Source: an uncultured Clostridia bacterium (GTDB taxonomy: Bacteria > Bacillota > Clostridia > Peptostreptococcales > Anaerovoracaceae). From it: DNA of 64,000 bases. The stretch is from positions 1-64,000 of the forward strand of contig CALCEY010000018.1 in the NCBI GenBank assembly GCA_937900415.1. The letters run 5' to 3'. The notes under the pieces are model-generated. The model saw nothing but the letters and a program-made list of their open reading frames with translations, did no database searches and was not told where the DNA came from. The position numbers and the translations under genes were made by a program. Shown in pieces: positions 51,411-61,324 of the stretch. Each line of letters begins with the position of its first letter. The stretch's first letter is position 1.

Positions 51411-52049
51411 ATGTATGTAGTTGTGGGGCTTGGAAATCCCGGGAAAAAATACGAAAATACCCGTCATAATATGGGATTTATGACGATAGACACTTTGGCT
51501 GAAAAATATGATATAAGGGTTAACAAGATAAAATTCAAGGCTCTCGTAGGCGAGGGACGTATCGCAGGACATAAGGTTATCCTTGCCAAGCCTCAGACAT
51601 ATATGAACCTGAGCGGCGAAGCCGTGAGGGAAATCATGGATTTCTATAAAATTGAGCCGCAGGAGCTGATAGTCATATATGATGATATAGACATTCCGAC
51701 CGGAACCATAAGGATAAGGAAAAAAGGCAGTTCGGGTACTCATAACGGAATGAGGAATATACTGTATCATATAAAAAGGGAAGATTTTCCGAGAATAAGA
51801 GTGGGAATTGGTTCAGGAAAACATGAGAATCTCATAAATTACGTTACAGGCGGCGTTTCGAGAGAGGAGAAGGCGCTGCTTGGAGAATCAATAATCAAGG
51901 CCTCCGAGGGAGCAGCTTGCATAATTGAAAAGGGTATAGACAGGGCAATGAACGAATACAATGTAAGGCTGCAAAAAGAAAGAAAATCCAAAGAACAGCT
52001 ATGTGAAGCTGAAGCAAAAACAAAATGTGAGGAAGCAAAAAATGATTAA
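51411..52049 (+). CDS. pth: Peptidyl-tRNA hydrolase
   Basis: Pth frees tRNA from stalled peptidyl-tRNA. The 212-residue protein starts MYVVVGLGNPGKKYENTRHNMGF with the catalytic histidine in this segment, and has KPQTYMNLSGEAV and the YDDIDIPTGTIRIRKKGSSGTHNGMRN motif. I start at the ATG before VVVGLGNPG; an upstream frame extension is just the hairpin leader. The C-terminal tail is longer and charged (KERKSKEQLCEAEAK). It overlaps the mfd start by 8 bases. Confidence 0.95.
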   Translation: MYVVVGLGNPGKKYENTRHNMGFMTIDTLAEKYDIRVNKIKFKALVGEGRIAGHKVILAKPQTYMNLSGEAVREIMDFYKIEPQELIVIYDDIDIPTGTIRIRKKGSSGTHNGMRNILYHIKREDFPRIRVGIGSGKHENLINYVTGGVSREEKALLGESIIKASEGAACIIEKGIDRAMNEYNVRLQKERKSKEQLCEAEAKTKCEEAKND

Positions 52050-55000
52050 CATTTCCGGTGTATCCGAGTCGCGAGTAGCTCCGGTAGCCGCTTATTTTGC
52101 CAAAAAAGAAAGTCAAAGCATAATCTTGACTGCGACTTATGTCAGAGCCAGAAGATTAGCCGAAGATCTTTCTTTTTTTGCGGGTGATAAAAAAATCCTT
52201 GTAATGCCGGAGGAGGAGCAGGTATTTTTAAGGTATGAGGCTAAAAATCATGAACAGCTGATTGAACGAATGAAAGCCTTGAAGGCGCTGCGGACGGGAG
52301 CCCCCGTCATAGTTGTAGCGCCTGTTTCTGCCGCCCTGAAAAGGATTGCGCCTCACGAAATATTTGAAGAAAAGGTTGTAAAGCTCGCTATGGGTGAAGA
52401 AACAGATCTTGACCGGCTCAGGGAAAGCCTTACGGCAATGGGTTATGAGTATGCTGAAATGGTCGAAAGTCAGGGACAGTTCAGCATAAGGGGCGGAATA
52501 GTAGATATATTTACACCTGACAGCGACTGGCCTTACAGGGTAGAGCTCTTCGGGACAGAGGTAGATTCGATAAGGACATTCAGTCAAGATACTCAACGTT
52601 CTCTGGAAAATTTGAAATTTATTGAAATCTATCCTGCAAAGCAGCTTATCGCCTCCAGGTCTGATTTGGAAAGAGGATGCAGGCTCATAAGAAAAGAGTA
52701 TGAAAAGCAGGCGAAGCGATTGTCAGAAAGAAGAATCACAGCGCAGGCTCAAATTGCCGCCGGCAATGGGAGAGATTCAAAGCTGGATACTCTTGAAAAG
52801 ACGGAAGATGTGAATTCTGCTGCGGCCTCTAAGCTGATCGGGCTGGCGGAACAGATATGCGAATATATAGAGAATGTTTCCGACTTAAAATATCTTGAAA
52901 ATTATATTCACTACTTTTATGACAGGACAGATCTCCTCTGGGATTATATGACGGAGGGAACTGTCATGCTCGATGACCCGGAGAGGATAACGGAGCTTTT
53001 GGAGCTTAGGGAGAAGGAGCTGAAAGAGGACTTCAAAGTTCTGCTTGAGCGCGGAGAAGCTGTGCCTAAGGATTCCGCCCTTATAACGGGAAGAGAGGAG
53101 CTTGGAAAAGCTCTCAGCCTGAAAAATACCGTAGTTTTCACTCCTTTTCCGAAAAGGATAAAGGGAATAGATAAATTTGACAGGATAATCAATGTAAACA
53201 GCCGTCAGATGATAAATTTTGCCGGCAATTTGACGCTTCTTGAAACCGAGCTTAAAGCTTATGCAAAAAAGGATTACCATATCACGATGGTTATGAGCTC
53301 CGACGGCAGGCTGGAAAATATGAAGGATTTCGTCGCAAGAACAGGCCTTGAGGACAGAGTTGTCTTTGCCAAAGGAAGCCTGACCTCAGGCATGGATTTT
53401 CCTGAAGAAAAAAGATGCTGGATATGTGAAAACGATATATTTCAGCACAAAAAGAAGAATAAGAGAAAGAAAGCCTTTAAAGATAAAGGACAGAAAATAC
53501 GTTCCTTTTCAGACATAAAAAAAGGCGATTATGTCGTACATGAGAACCACGGAATAGGAAAGTTTACAGGCATAGAACAGCTCAAAGTTCAGGGCGAAAA
53601 GAAGGATTACATCAAGATAAAGTATGCCGGAAACGATATTTTATATATTCCGGTGGAGCAGATGGATCTGGTTCAGAAATATATCGGAGGCGACGGCTCA
53701 TCGCCGAAAATCAACAAGCTTTCCGGAGGCGAATGGAAAAATACAAAGGCTAAGGCTAAAGCCGCGATCGCCGTTTTAGCCAAGGATTTGATAGACCTTT
53801 ATGCAAAACGTAAGATGGAAAAGGGATTTTCCTTCGGCAAAGACAGCGTATGGCAGAAGCAGTTTGAGGAAAGTTTTCCATATGAGGAAACTCAGGACCA
53901 GCTTAGAGCGACAGACGAGATAAAGGAAGATATGGAAAAGCCTTTTCCGATGGACAGACTTCTCTGCGGCGACGTTGGCTTCGGCAAGACGGAGGTGGCT
54001 GCGAGGGCCATTTTCAAATGTATAGACTGCGGAAAACAGGCCGCAGTGCTTGTTCCGACTACCATACTGGCAAACCAGCATTTTTATACGCTAAAAGAAC
54101 GCTTTGAGGGCTTCCCTTTCAATATAGAGATGCTTTCAAGATTCAGGAGCGACGCTCAGCAGAGGGAAATTGAAGAAAAGCTGAAAAATGGCGAGCTGGA
54201 CCTGATAATAGGAACTCACAGGCTTCTCGGAAAAAATGTAAGGTTTAAAGACTTGGGCTTGCTGGTAGTTGACGAGGAGCAGAGATTCGGAGTTGAACAC
54301 AAGGAACAGATAAAAAAACTTAAAGAGAATATAGATGTTCTTACCCTTTCTGCTACGCCCATACCGCGCACACTCAATATGTCTCTTACAGGAATAAAAG
54401 ATATGAGTTTAATCGAAGAGCCGCCGGAGGAAAGGTATCCGGTGCAGACCTATGTAATGGAACAGGACGATTTTTTGATAAGAGATATAATAGAAAGGGA
54501 AATGGGCAGAGGCGGTCAGGTTTATGTGGTGTTCAACAGAGTTAAAGGGATCCATCAGATAGCTGACAGAATACAGCAGCTGGTGCCTGAAGCACGAATT
54601 GCAGTAGGTCACGGTCAGATGAATGAATCCGCTCTGGAGGATACCATGATAGGTTTTATAAACGGAGAACAGGATATTCTTATAAGTACGACGATAATAG
54701 AATCAGGGATAGATATACCGAATGCAAATACGATGATAATCATGGATGCCGACAGATACGGCCTTTCGCAGCTTTATCAGCTCAGAGGAAGAGTCGGAAG
54801 ATCCAATCGTCAGGCTTATGCCTATCTCATGTATCAGCGCGACAAGGTTCTTACGGAAACTGCGGAAAAACGCCTGAGAGCTATTCGAGAATTCACTGAA
54901 TTCGGTTCCGGTTTTAAGGTCGCTATGCGCGATCTTGAAATAAGGGGAGCGGGCAACATGCTTGGAGCAGAGCAGCACGGCCATATCGTAAACGTTGGTT

Positions 55001-55536
55001 ATGAGCTTTATTGCAAGATGGTTGACGACGCTGTAAGAGCGCTGGAGGGAGAGATAGTAAACGACGACAAGGAGGAAATAACCATAGACCTTAAGGCTTC
55101 GGCATATATTCCGGAAAGCTATATAAGCAGTGAATCGGTAAAGCTTCAAATGTATAAAAAAATCGCCTCCATAAGGAATTATGACGATGAAGACGAAATT
55201 ATAGACGAACTTTTGGACCGCTTTGGAGACGTACCTCAGACGGCCGTAAATCTTGTGAAAATTTCTCATATAAGATATCTTTCGGAATTGATGTCGGTCA
55301 CAGAGATAAAACAGGATAAGAATAAGGTTACGTTGAATTTTTCGCCTGAAAATCCTCTAAGCGGATATGCACTTTTAAACGCTACGGAAAAATTCGGTCC
55401 TAAGCTTTTTATTCATGGCGGAAAACAGCCTTTCATCAGGTTGACCATAGATGAAAGAAAAAATATAGAAGAAACTCTTGCCCTTCTTTCTCTGCTGGCG
55501 GACAACAGAAAAGGAAAAAGCCATTCGGACAGCTGA
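52042..55536 (+). CDS. mfd: Transcription-repair coupling factor Mfd
   Basis: Mfd removes stalled RNA polymerase at DNA lesions and recruits UvrA. The 1164-residue protein has the UvrB-like N-terminal region (QGQFSIRGGIVDIFTPD), the CarD-like RNA polymerase interaction domain (KKGDYVVHENHGIGKFTGIEQL), helicase motifs (GDVGFGKTEVAARA, VVDEEQRFG, LSATPIPRTL, QLRGRVGRSNRQAYAYL) and the TRCF C-terminal domain. I start at the ATG inside the end of pth with GAGGA upstream, giving translational coupling. Confidence 0.95.
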   Translation: MINISGVSESRVAPVAAYFAKKESQSIILTATYVRARRLAEDLSFFAGDKKILVMPEEEQVFLRYEAKNHEQLIERMKALKALRTGAPVIVVAPVSAALKRIAPHEIFEEKVVKLAMGEETDLDRLRESLTAMGYEYAEMVESQGQFSIRGGIVDIFTPDSDWPYRVELFGTEVDSIRTFSQDTQRSLENLKFIEIYPAKQLIASRSDLERGCRLIRKEYEKQAKRLSERRITAQAQIAAGNGRDSKLDTLEKTEDVNSAAASKLIGLAEQICEYIENVSDLKYLENYIHYFYDRTDLLWDYMTEGTVMLDDPERITELLELREKELKEDFKVLLERGEAVPKDSALITGREELGKALSLKNTVVFTPFPKRIKGIDKFDRIINVNSRQMINFAGNLTLLETELKAYAKKDYHITMVMSSDGRLENMKDFVARTGLEDRVVFAKGSLTSGMDFPEEKRCWICENDIFQHKKKNKRKKAFKDKGQKIRSFSDIKKGDYVVHENHGIGKFTGIEQLKVQGEKKDYIKIKYAGNDILYIPVEQMDLVQKYIGGDGSSPKINKLSGGEWKNTKAKAKAAIAVLAKDLIDLYAKRKMEKGFSFGKDSVWQKQFEESFPYEETQDQLRATDEIKEDMEKPFPMDRLLCGDVGFGKTEVAARAIFKCIDCGKQAAVLVPTTILANQHFYTLKERFEGFPFNIEMLSRFRSDAQQREIEEKLKNGELDLIIGTHRLLGKNVRFKDLGLLVVDEEQRFGVEHKEQIKKLKENIDVLTLSATPIPRTLNMSLTGIKDMSLIEEPPEERYPVQTYVMEQDDFLIRDIIEREMGRGGQVYVVFNRVKGIHQIADRIQQLVPEARIAVGHGQMNESALEDTMIGFINGEQDILISTTIIESGIDIPNANTMIIMDADRYGLSQLYQLRGRVGRSNRQAYAYLMYQRDKVLTETAEKRLRAIREFTEFGSGFKVAMRDLEIRGAGNMLGAEQHGHIVNVGYELYCKMVDDAVRALEGEIVNDDKEEITIDLKASAYIPESYISSESVKLQMYKKIASIRNYDDEDEIIDELLDRFGDVPQTAVNLVKISHIRYLSELMSVTEIKQDKNKVTLNFSPENPLSGYALLNATEKFGPKLFIHGGKQPFIRLTIDERKNIEETLALLSLLADNRKGKSHSDS

Positions 55537-55871
55537 ACTTAACGGCCGCCGGAAAAGAACGTAATATTTTAAGTTCACGTGTGGTAAAGGATAAAATAGT
55601 GCTTTGATAAAATGCAGCCTTCATAATCGAAAACAGGACGCATTTTGCAATATATTTAATGTTCAAATGTAAATACGTGGAGGCTCATCCTATGTTAGCT
55701 TGCAAATAAATACGATGAGCCTCTTCGCATACAGGCTGTGGTTTTTTGTGTGATATACCGGACAGGGTATCTGCTGTCCCTACGGCGTCTGAATATTTAT
55801 ATAAGAGAACTTTTAGGAGCTTGGCAGTACCGGGGTCTGAGCGGAAAAGCTTTTCGACTATATGCAGAGAA
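55537..55871. other. Gap between convergent mfd and spoVT with a hairpin terminator
   Basis: GAGGCTCATC / GATGAGCCTC (55680-55723) is a likely bidirectional terminator, with a long AT-rich loop. A GGACAG/CTGTCC hairpin lies near 55762-55781. No gene seen. Confidence 0.55.
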
Positions 55872-56363
55872 CTAATTTTCCATCTGTCTTGCCAAAAATG
55901 AGGCGCCTACTTCGGCAACCTTAAGCTCCGATTCTCCCAGCAGCTTGTTTTCCTTTGGAAGTATGGTTAATGAGCCTATGGGATCACCTTGGGATACTAT
56001 GGGTACTACGATTTTTTTGTCGCTCAGATAACGGTTTTTACTTTGAATGATACTATCTAAATCAGAGTCTATTCGTCTGTCAATATAATTTTTCTTTTCT
56101 GCGCCCGAGGCGGCGATAATCTGATCAGTGTCAGAAACGATAATGGTTCCGCCGATAATCCTGAAAATCGTTTCCGCATATTCCCCTGCAAATTGCCCCA
56201 GCTCGCTTATGGGCGAATATTTTTTCAGTATAACCTCTCCTGAATTACCTGTATAAATTTCAAGGGGATCGCCTTCGCGAATACGGAGAACCCTTCTGAT
56301 TTCTTTGGGAACGACCACTCTGCCCAGATCGTCAATTCTTCTTACGATTCCTGTTGCTTTCAT
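55872..56363 (-). CDS. spoVT: Stage V sporulation regulator SpoVT
   Basis: The 163-residue protein has an N-terminal AbrB-type swapped-hairpin DNA-binding domain (MKATGIVRRIDDLGRVVVPKEIRRVLRIREGDPLEIYTG) and a C-terminal GAF-like domain. This layout is SpoVT, a regulator of forespore genes, and supports a spore-forming ancestry. The start chosen follows AAAGGTG; an upstream in-frame ATG would add an unrelated stretch. It lies after mfd as in Bacillus but on the opposite strand. Confidence 0.93.
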   Translation of the reverse strand: MKATGIVRRIDDLGRVVVPKEIRRVLRIREGDPLEIYTGNSGEVILKKYSPISELGQFAGEYAETIFRIIGGTIIVSDTDQIIAASGAEKKNYIDRRIDSDLDSIIQSKNRYLSDKKIVVPIVSQGDPIGSLTILPKENKLLGESELKVAEVGASFLARQMEN

Positions 56364-56762
56364 AATTTTCTTGCACCTTTCAAAGATATATTTCATTTAC
56401 AATTTTAGTATTTGCTTCCAAAGTTTTTTTATGCAGAGCAAATAAATTAAAGAAACACAGATATGAAAGCAAGCGAAGCGGCTATTGTCCGGCAATGAAG
56501 GAAATCGCCAGGATGACAGCGGGATATTCGTAAAATATATAGTTAAAGTCGTTTATTGAAAGCATAAAATATGTACAGGGACTTGTGAAGGATTTTGTGT
56601 AATTAGGGACGAAGCTTTATCACATTTTTGCATGAAACATATGCGAGTTCTGCTTGTATTCGGACTAAAATACACCTAAAATACATGGAAAAGACTGTAG
56701 ATATGTGATAAAATATCCAATATGCAGAGGATGATTATAAATAATACTTACGGAGAAGAATT
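56364..56762. other. Divergent gap between spoVT and the amidohydrolase gene
   Basis: No gene was seen. AT-rich promoter-like stretches (TAAAAT near 56667 and GATAAAAT near 56706) lie upstream of the amidohydrolase, but none has a clear -35. No riboswitch was recognised. Confidence 0.35.
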
Positions 56763-58052
56763 ATGCTTTTCAAGAATATTACGATTTTAGATGAAAATAC
56801 GGAAATCCAAAAGGATATGTATGTCGTTGTCGAAAAAGACAGGATAGTCTATGTGGGAAGAGAGAAACCGCAGGGGGAGACGGGCAGGGAATATGACGGA
56901 AAAGGAAAACTGCTGATGCCGGGATTTTATAATTCGCACGCCCATTCGCCGATGACGCTGATGCGCGGTTACGGAGAAAATCTGGCGCTTCAGGCGTGGC
57001 TCAATGAGAAGATATTTCCCTTTGAGGCCAAGCTTACGGGAAATGCTGTCTATTGGGGAACCATGCTTTCCTATGCCGAATCGCTGCGCTTTGGGATAGT
57101 TTCATCTACCGAGATGTACTATTTTATGGACGATATGGCGCAGGCCGTGATTGACAGCGGAGTCAAAGCAAATCTTTCAAGAGCGATAGTTAATTTTGAT
57201 GACAGCGACGTGCGAAGGCTTAATTCATTTAAGGAGATGGTGCATGCCTTTGAGGAATATCACGGAGTCTGCGATGGAAGAATAAAAATTGACGCCAGTA
57301 TTCACGGAGAATATACATCAAATCATCTGGCGGTAAGCGCCGTTGCAGATTATGCGAAGAAAAACGGTATGAGGGCGCATGTCCATATTTCGGAAACGAA
57401 GTCTGAACACGAGGAATGTAAGAGCAGACATGGCGGAAAAACTCCGGTGGAATATTTTAACGAGCTGGGATTTTTCGATGTTCCGACGACTGCTGCGCAC
57501 TGCGTATGGATAGAGGGAAAGGATTTTGAAATACTCAGAGAAAAAAATGTAACTGTAGCTTCAAATCCGGCCAGCAATTTAAAATTAGCCAGCGGAGTAT
57601 GCAACATTCCGAAGCTTTTGAATAATAATATAAATGTCGCAATAGGGACGGACAGCACCGCAAGCAACAACAGCCTTAACTTTATAGAGGAAATGAAGAT
57701 TTTTGCCATAGCTCCAAAGGCATATTTCGCAGCTCCCGAGGCAATATCCCCAGCTCAGACGTTGAGGGCGGCTACCTTGTGCGGCGCGTTGGCGCAAGGT
57801 AGGGACGACTGCGGCGTTATCAGGCAGGGAGCGAAGGCGGACGTTATAGTTTTAGATATTTCAGGAGCGCATATGCACCCTGTTCACGATTTAAAAAACA
57901 ATATAGTCTATTCGGCTTCAGGCAGCGATGTGGTGATGACGATGGTGGACGGCAGAGTGCTGTATGAAGACGGAGAATATACTACTATAGATATTGAAAA
58001 AACGATTTTTGAAGCTGAACGGGCAACAGAGAAAATTATGTCGGAGCTGTAG
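56763..58052 (+). CDS. Amidohydrolase of the MtaD / SAH-MTA deaminase type
   Basis: The 429-residue metal-dependent hydrolase has NSHAHSPMTLMRGYGENLALQAWL (HxH metal site), HVHISETKSEHEECKSRHG, TAAHCVWI and GTDSTASNNSLNFIEEMK, the set seen in 5-methylthioadenosine/S-adenosylhomocysteine deaminases and related chlorohydrolase-like enzymes. It would deaminate an adenine-type nucleoside; the exact substrate is not certain. GGAG precedes the ATG. The flippase gene follows 35 bases on. Confidence 0.85.
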   Translation: MLFKNITILDENTEIQKDMYVVVEKDRIVYVGREKPQGETGREYDGKGKLLMPGFYNSHAHSPMTLMRGYGENLALQAWLNEKIFPFEAKLTGNAVYWGTMLSYAESLRFGIVSSTEMYYFMDDMAQAVIDSGVKANLSRAIVNFDDSDVRRLNSFKEMVHAFEEYHGVCDGRIKIDASIHGEYTSNHLAVSAVADYAKKNGMRAHVHISETKSEHEECKSRHGGKTPVEYFNELGFFDVPTTAAHCVWIEGKDFEILREKNVTVASNPASNLKLASGVCNIPKLLNNNINVAIGTDSTASNNSLNFIEEMKIFAIAPKAYFAAPEAISPAQTLRAATLCGALAQGRDDCGVIRQGAKADVIVLDISGAHMHPVHDLKNNIVYSASGSDVVMTMVDGRVLYEDGEYTTIDIEKTIFEAERATEKIMSEL

Positions 58053-58087
58053 AAGCTGCAATTATAAAAAGGAAAGGACATTAAAGA

Positions 58088-59695
58088 ATGTCAGGTAATA
58101 AGATTTTGAGAGGCGCGGCGGTGCTGGGAATTGCGGGACTGCTGGTAAAGCTGCTGGGGGCATTTTTCAGGATACCGCTTCAGGCGCTTATAGGCGAAGA
58201 GGGAATGGCTTACTACGGATACGCTTATCCGTTGTATTCGCTGTTCCTCGTTATTGCGACAGCAGGTATACCTGTAGCTATTTCAAGACTGGTATCGGAA
58301 AAGATTGCGCTTAAGGATTATGATGGAGCTCACAGAGTATTTAAGGTTTCCGGCTGGATGCTGTTCTTTATAGGACTGTTTTCTTTCGCTGTATGTTATT
58401 TCGGCGCAGGCTTCATTTCGGAACATGTTATAGGAGACGTCGGCGCTTTGAAGCCTCTTAGGGCCATTGCGCCGGCGCTGATATTTGTACCTGTCATGTC
58501 AGCCTTTCGCGGATATTTCCAGGGACGGCAGAATATGAATCCGACGGCCGTATCACAATTTATTGAACAGATTTTCAGAGTAGGAGTAGGTCTTGCTTTG
58601 GCGTATGCGCTTATGGGAGAATCCCTCGATTCGGCCGCGGCCGGAGCGACCTTCGGCGCTACGGCCGGTTCGGTAGCAGGTTTGATAGTTATAGTTCTGA
58701 TATATTTCCTGAGTAAAAAAGTAATAAATTACAATATAAAGAAAAACCGCAGGCACAGGACGCGGGAAAGCGGCAGGTCGATAGTAAAACAGATTCTAAT
58801 GATAGCTATTCCGATAACGATAGGCTCCTCCATACTGCCGCTGGTTAACGCTGCCGACAGTATGCTGGTAACGAGGAGACTGCTGGACGGAGGCTTTTCT
58901 ATAGATGAGGCCAGAATCCTCTGGGGACAGCTCAGCGGATACTGCAATACTATGATAGGGCTGCCTCAGGTGATAACACAGTCAGTGGCCATAGCTATGG
59001 TTCCGGCAGTTGCAGGCGCCTTTAGAACAGGCCGGAATAAAGAGGTTCATGAAAACGTCAATCTTGGAATAAGAACAAGCATGATAATAGGCATGCCGTG
59101 CGCCATAGGCATAATGGCTTTGGCGGAGCCTATACTGTTGCTGCTATTTCCCAAAGAACCGGCAGGAGTTGCCAGTGCGGCTCCGACGCTTATGATAATG
59201 TGCGTAAGCGTTGCTCTGATGTCTGTTTTGCAGACCACGACCGGAATACTTCAGGGAATAGACAAACAGATGGTTCCCGTGAAGAATATGGCGATAGGAG
59301 CTGTGGGAAAGGTAGTGCTGACATATATCCTCGTCGCTTTTCCTGCTCTCAATATAAAAGGAGCGGCGATAGGCTCAATATTTGTATACGCAGTGGCTCT
59401 CATTCTGAATATGAAGGCTGTAATAAAATATACGGGAACCAGAGTAAACATGAGCATGGCTTTCGTAAAGCCTACGGCTGCTTCTCTCATAATGGGAGTA
59501 TGTGCTTTCGCTTCATATAAATTGATTTACATGGTTCTGGAAAGCAATACCATGGCTACCATGATTGCGATACTGATAGGCATAGTAGTTTACGGGGTTT
59601 TCATACTCGGCTTTAAGGCTATAACAAAAGAGGAGATAGAGAGAATACCGGGCGGATACAAATTAGCTAAAATTTTGGATAAATTTATAAAATAG
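58088..59695 (+). CDS. MATE-like oligosaccharide flippase (SpoVB/YabM type)
   Basis: The 535-residue membrane protein has about 14 helices and the family start GNKILRGAAVLGIAGLLVKLLGAFFRIPLQALIGEEGMAYYGYAYPLY. It belongs to the MOP flippase superfamily with SpoVB and YabM, lipid-linked sugar exporters in cell wall or spore cortex formation. It lies directly before mazG, as yabM does before yabN in Bacillus, which supports the YabM-type assignment. Confidence 0.88.
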   Translation: MSGNKILRGAAVLGIAGLLVKLLGAFFRIPLQALIGEEGMAYYGYAYPLYSLFLVIATAGIPVAISRLVSEKIALKDYDGAHRVFKVSGWMLFFIGLFSFAVCYFGAGFISEHVIGDVGALKPLRAIAPALIFVPVMSAFRGYFQGRQNMNPTAVSQFIEQIFRVGVGLALAYALMGESLDSAAAGATFGATAGSVAGLIVIVLIYFLSKKVINYNIKKNRRHRTRESGRSIVKQILMIAIPITIGSSILPLVNAADSMLVTRRLLDGGFSIDEARILWGQLSGYCNTMIGLPQVITQSVAIAMVPAVAGAFRTGRNKEVHENVNLGIRTSMIIGMPCAIGIMALAEPILLLLFPKEPAGVASAAPTLMIMCVSVALMSVLQTTTGILQGIDKQMVPVKNMAIGAVGKVVLTYILVAFPALNIKGAAIGSIFVYAVALILNMKAVIKYTGTRVNMSMAFVKPTAASLIMGVCAFASYKLIYMVLESNTMATMIAILIGIVVYGVFILGFKAITKEEIERIPGGYKLAKILDKFIK

Positions 59696-59708
59696 AGGTA
59701 AACTTGCA

Positions 59709-60548
59709 ATGAAAGAGAAATATTCTTACCTTGGTATTTCCGCAGAGACGGATGAAGGAGCCGTAGCACGATTGAAGGAAATAATAGGAGTTCTTCGAAA
59801 GGAATGTCCATGGGACAAGGTACAGACTCATGAGACGCTGAGAAGCTGCATGCTGGAGGAGGCATATGAGGCTGTCGATGCTATAGACAAATCGGACTAT
59901 GATAATCTGGAAGAGGAATTGGGAGACGTGGCTCTTCAGGTTATATTTCACAGCAATCTGGCCGCCGAAGAGGGACATTTTGACCTGATGAGTGTGATAA
60001 ACAGAGAATGTAAGAAGATGATAAGGCGTCATCCCCATATTTTTTTAGAAGAAAGCTCAAATAATGATGTAAAAACCGTTGACAATGTGCTTGAAAAATG
60101 GGACAATATCAAGGAACGGGAAAGCATAAGCCAAACGAGGACAGAGAGGCTTGAAAGCGTACCCCGAGCATTTCCGGCGCTGACAAGAGCGGCCAAAGTT
60201 CAGAAGAAAGCAGCAGAGGCAGGCTTTGACTGGACAGACGTTTCTTTTGCCGTAGATAAGGTCAACGAAGAGACTGCCGAATTGATGGAGGCTTATAATT
60301 CAACAGAAAAAGATTTTGCTTCGGTAGCAGAGGAACTGGGAGATTTACTTTTTTCAGTGGTTAATGTGGCCAGATTCCTGCGAGTTGACCCGGAAGAAGC
60401 TTTGAGACTTACTACTGACAAGTTCATCAGAAGATTTGCTCATATAGAAAAGCAGAGTCTGGCTTGCGGCAGGCAGCTTGAAGAGATGAGCCTCGAAGAG
60501 ATGGACAAGCTGTGGGAAGAGGCAAAAAAGTCGGAAAACAGAAGATGA
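59709..60548 (+). CDS. mazG: Nucleoside triphosphate pyrophosphohydrolase MazG
   Basis: MazG hydrolyses NTPs to NMP and pyrophosphate. The 279-residue protein has two MazG domains. The first has CPWDKVQTHETLRSCMLEEAYEAVDAI with the EExxE metal ligands and LGDVALQVIFHS. The second is FDWTDVSFAVDKVNEETAELMEAY and LGDLLFSVVNVARFL. Bacillus YabN carries an extra methyltransferase domain at the N terminus that is absent here. It starts 13 bases after the flippase gene. Confidence 0.93.
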   Translation: MKEKYSYLGISAETDEGAVARLKEIIGVLRKECPWDKVQTHETLRSCMLEEAYEAVDAIDKSDYDNLEEELGDVALQVIFHSNLAAEEGHFDLMSVINRECKKMIRRHPHIFLEESSNNDVKTVDNVLEKWDNIKERESISQTRTERLESVPRAFPALTRAAKVQKKAAEAGFDWTDVSFAVDKVNEETAELMEAYNSTEKDFASVAEELGDLLFSVVNVARFLRVDPEEALRLTTDKFIRRFAHIEKQSLACGRQLEEMSLEEMDKLWEEAKKSENRR

Positions 60549-60582
60549 ATATCATCATAATATGTTTAAGGAGGAAATTTAG

Positions 60583-60861
60583 ATGAACAAGGCTGAATTA
60601 GTAGCTGCTGTAGCAGAAAAAACTAATTTTACAAAAAAAGATGCAGAGGCTGCGGTAAACGCATTGATAGCAAGCGTTGAAGAAGCTCTGGTAAAAGGTG
60701 AAAAAGTACAGCTGATCGGATTCGGTACTTTTGAAACAAGAGAAAGAAAAGCAAGACAGGGAAGAAATCCTAGAAAGCCTGATGAAGTTATCAAGATTGC
60801 AGCTGCTAAGGCTCCTGTATTCAAGGCAGGAAAAGCGCTTAAGGACGCTGTGAACAAATAG
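60583..60861 (+). CDS. hup: DNA-binding protein HU
   Basis: The 92-residue nucleoid protein has the HU core MNKAELVAAVAEKTNFTKKDAEAAVNALI and the DNA-binding arm GFGTFETRERKARQGRNPRKPDE. A good AAGGAGG precedes the ATG. HU also helps sigma-54 promoters by bending DNA in organisms without IHF, which could matter for this genome. Confidence 0.96.
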   Translation: MNKAELVAAVAEKTNFTKKDAEAAVNALIASVEEALVKGEKVQLIGFGTFETRERKARQGRNPRKPDEVIKIAAAKAPVFKAGKALKDAVNK

Positions 60862-60883
60862 GTTTCGGTTTCAGACGAATTTA

Positions 60884-61123
60884 ATGAGAATAGATAAATT
60901 TTTAAAAAATTCAAGACTTATAAAAAGACGTACCGTCGCCAAGGAGGCCTGTGACCGGGGCAGAGTATTTGTAAATGACAAACCTGCAAAGGCCGGAACA
61001 GATGTCAATGTGGGAGATATCGTAAGAATAGAATTTGGAAACAGTTCTATATCGGCACGGGTTCTCGTTTTGAGTGAATCGTGCAGGAAAGAAGACGCGG
61101 CGTCCATGTATGAGATAGTATAA
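60884..61123 (+). CDS. rqcP: S4-domain RNA-binding protein (RqcP/YabO)
   Basis: The 79-residue protein starts MRIDKFLKNSRLIKRRTVAKEACDRGRVFVND, the S4 fold of the YabO/Hsp15 family. YabO (RqcP) works with RqcH in tagging peptides on stalled 50S subunits. The ribosome site is weak, so it likely depends on hup translation 22 bases upstream. The yabP and yabQ genes that usually follow in spore formers are not present. Confidence 0.9.
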   Translation: MRIDKFLKNSRLIKRRTVAKEACDRGRVFVNDKPAKAGTDVNVGDIVRIEFGNSSISARVLVLSESCRKEDAASMYEIV

Positions 61124-61128
61124 GAAAA

Positions 61129-61172
61129 GCTCCTTTGACGGACTGAAAAGTCGTTTCAAAGGAGCCTTTTAT
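61129..61172 (+). terminator. Terminator of the mazG-hup-rqcP unit
   Basis: GCTCCTTTGA / TCAAAGGAGC stem then TTTTATTT. Confidence 0.88.
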
Positions 61173-61324
61173 TTATCATTCTCATATTTAACGCTTTTGG
61201 CAGAGCAGAACGAGAACCTGACACGGTGTTTTTAGTTGCAGTTCCGGCCTGAAAAACGATGCTTCCATATATTCTCGTCGTATGATTGCTAAGAAGCATA
61301 CTGCCTTACGGATTTCTGTGCAGC

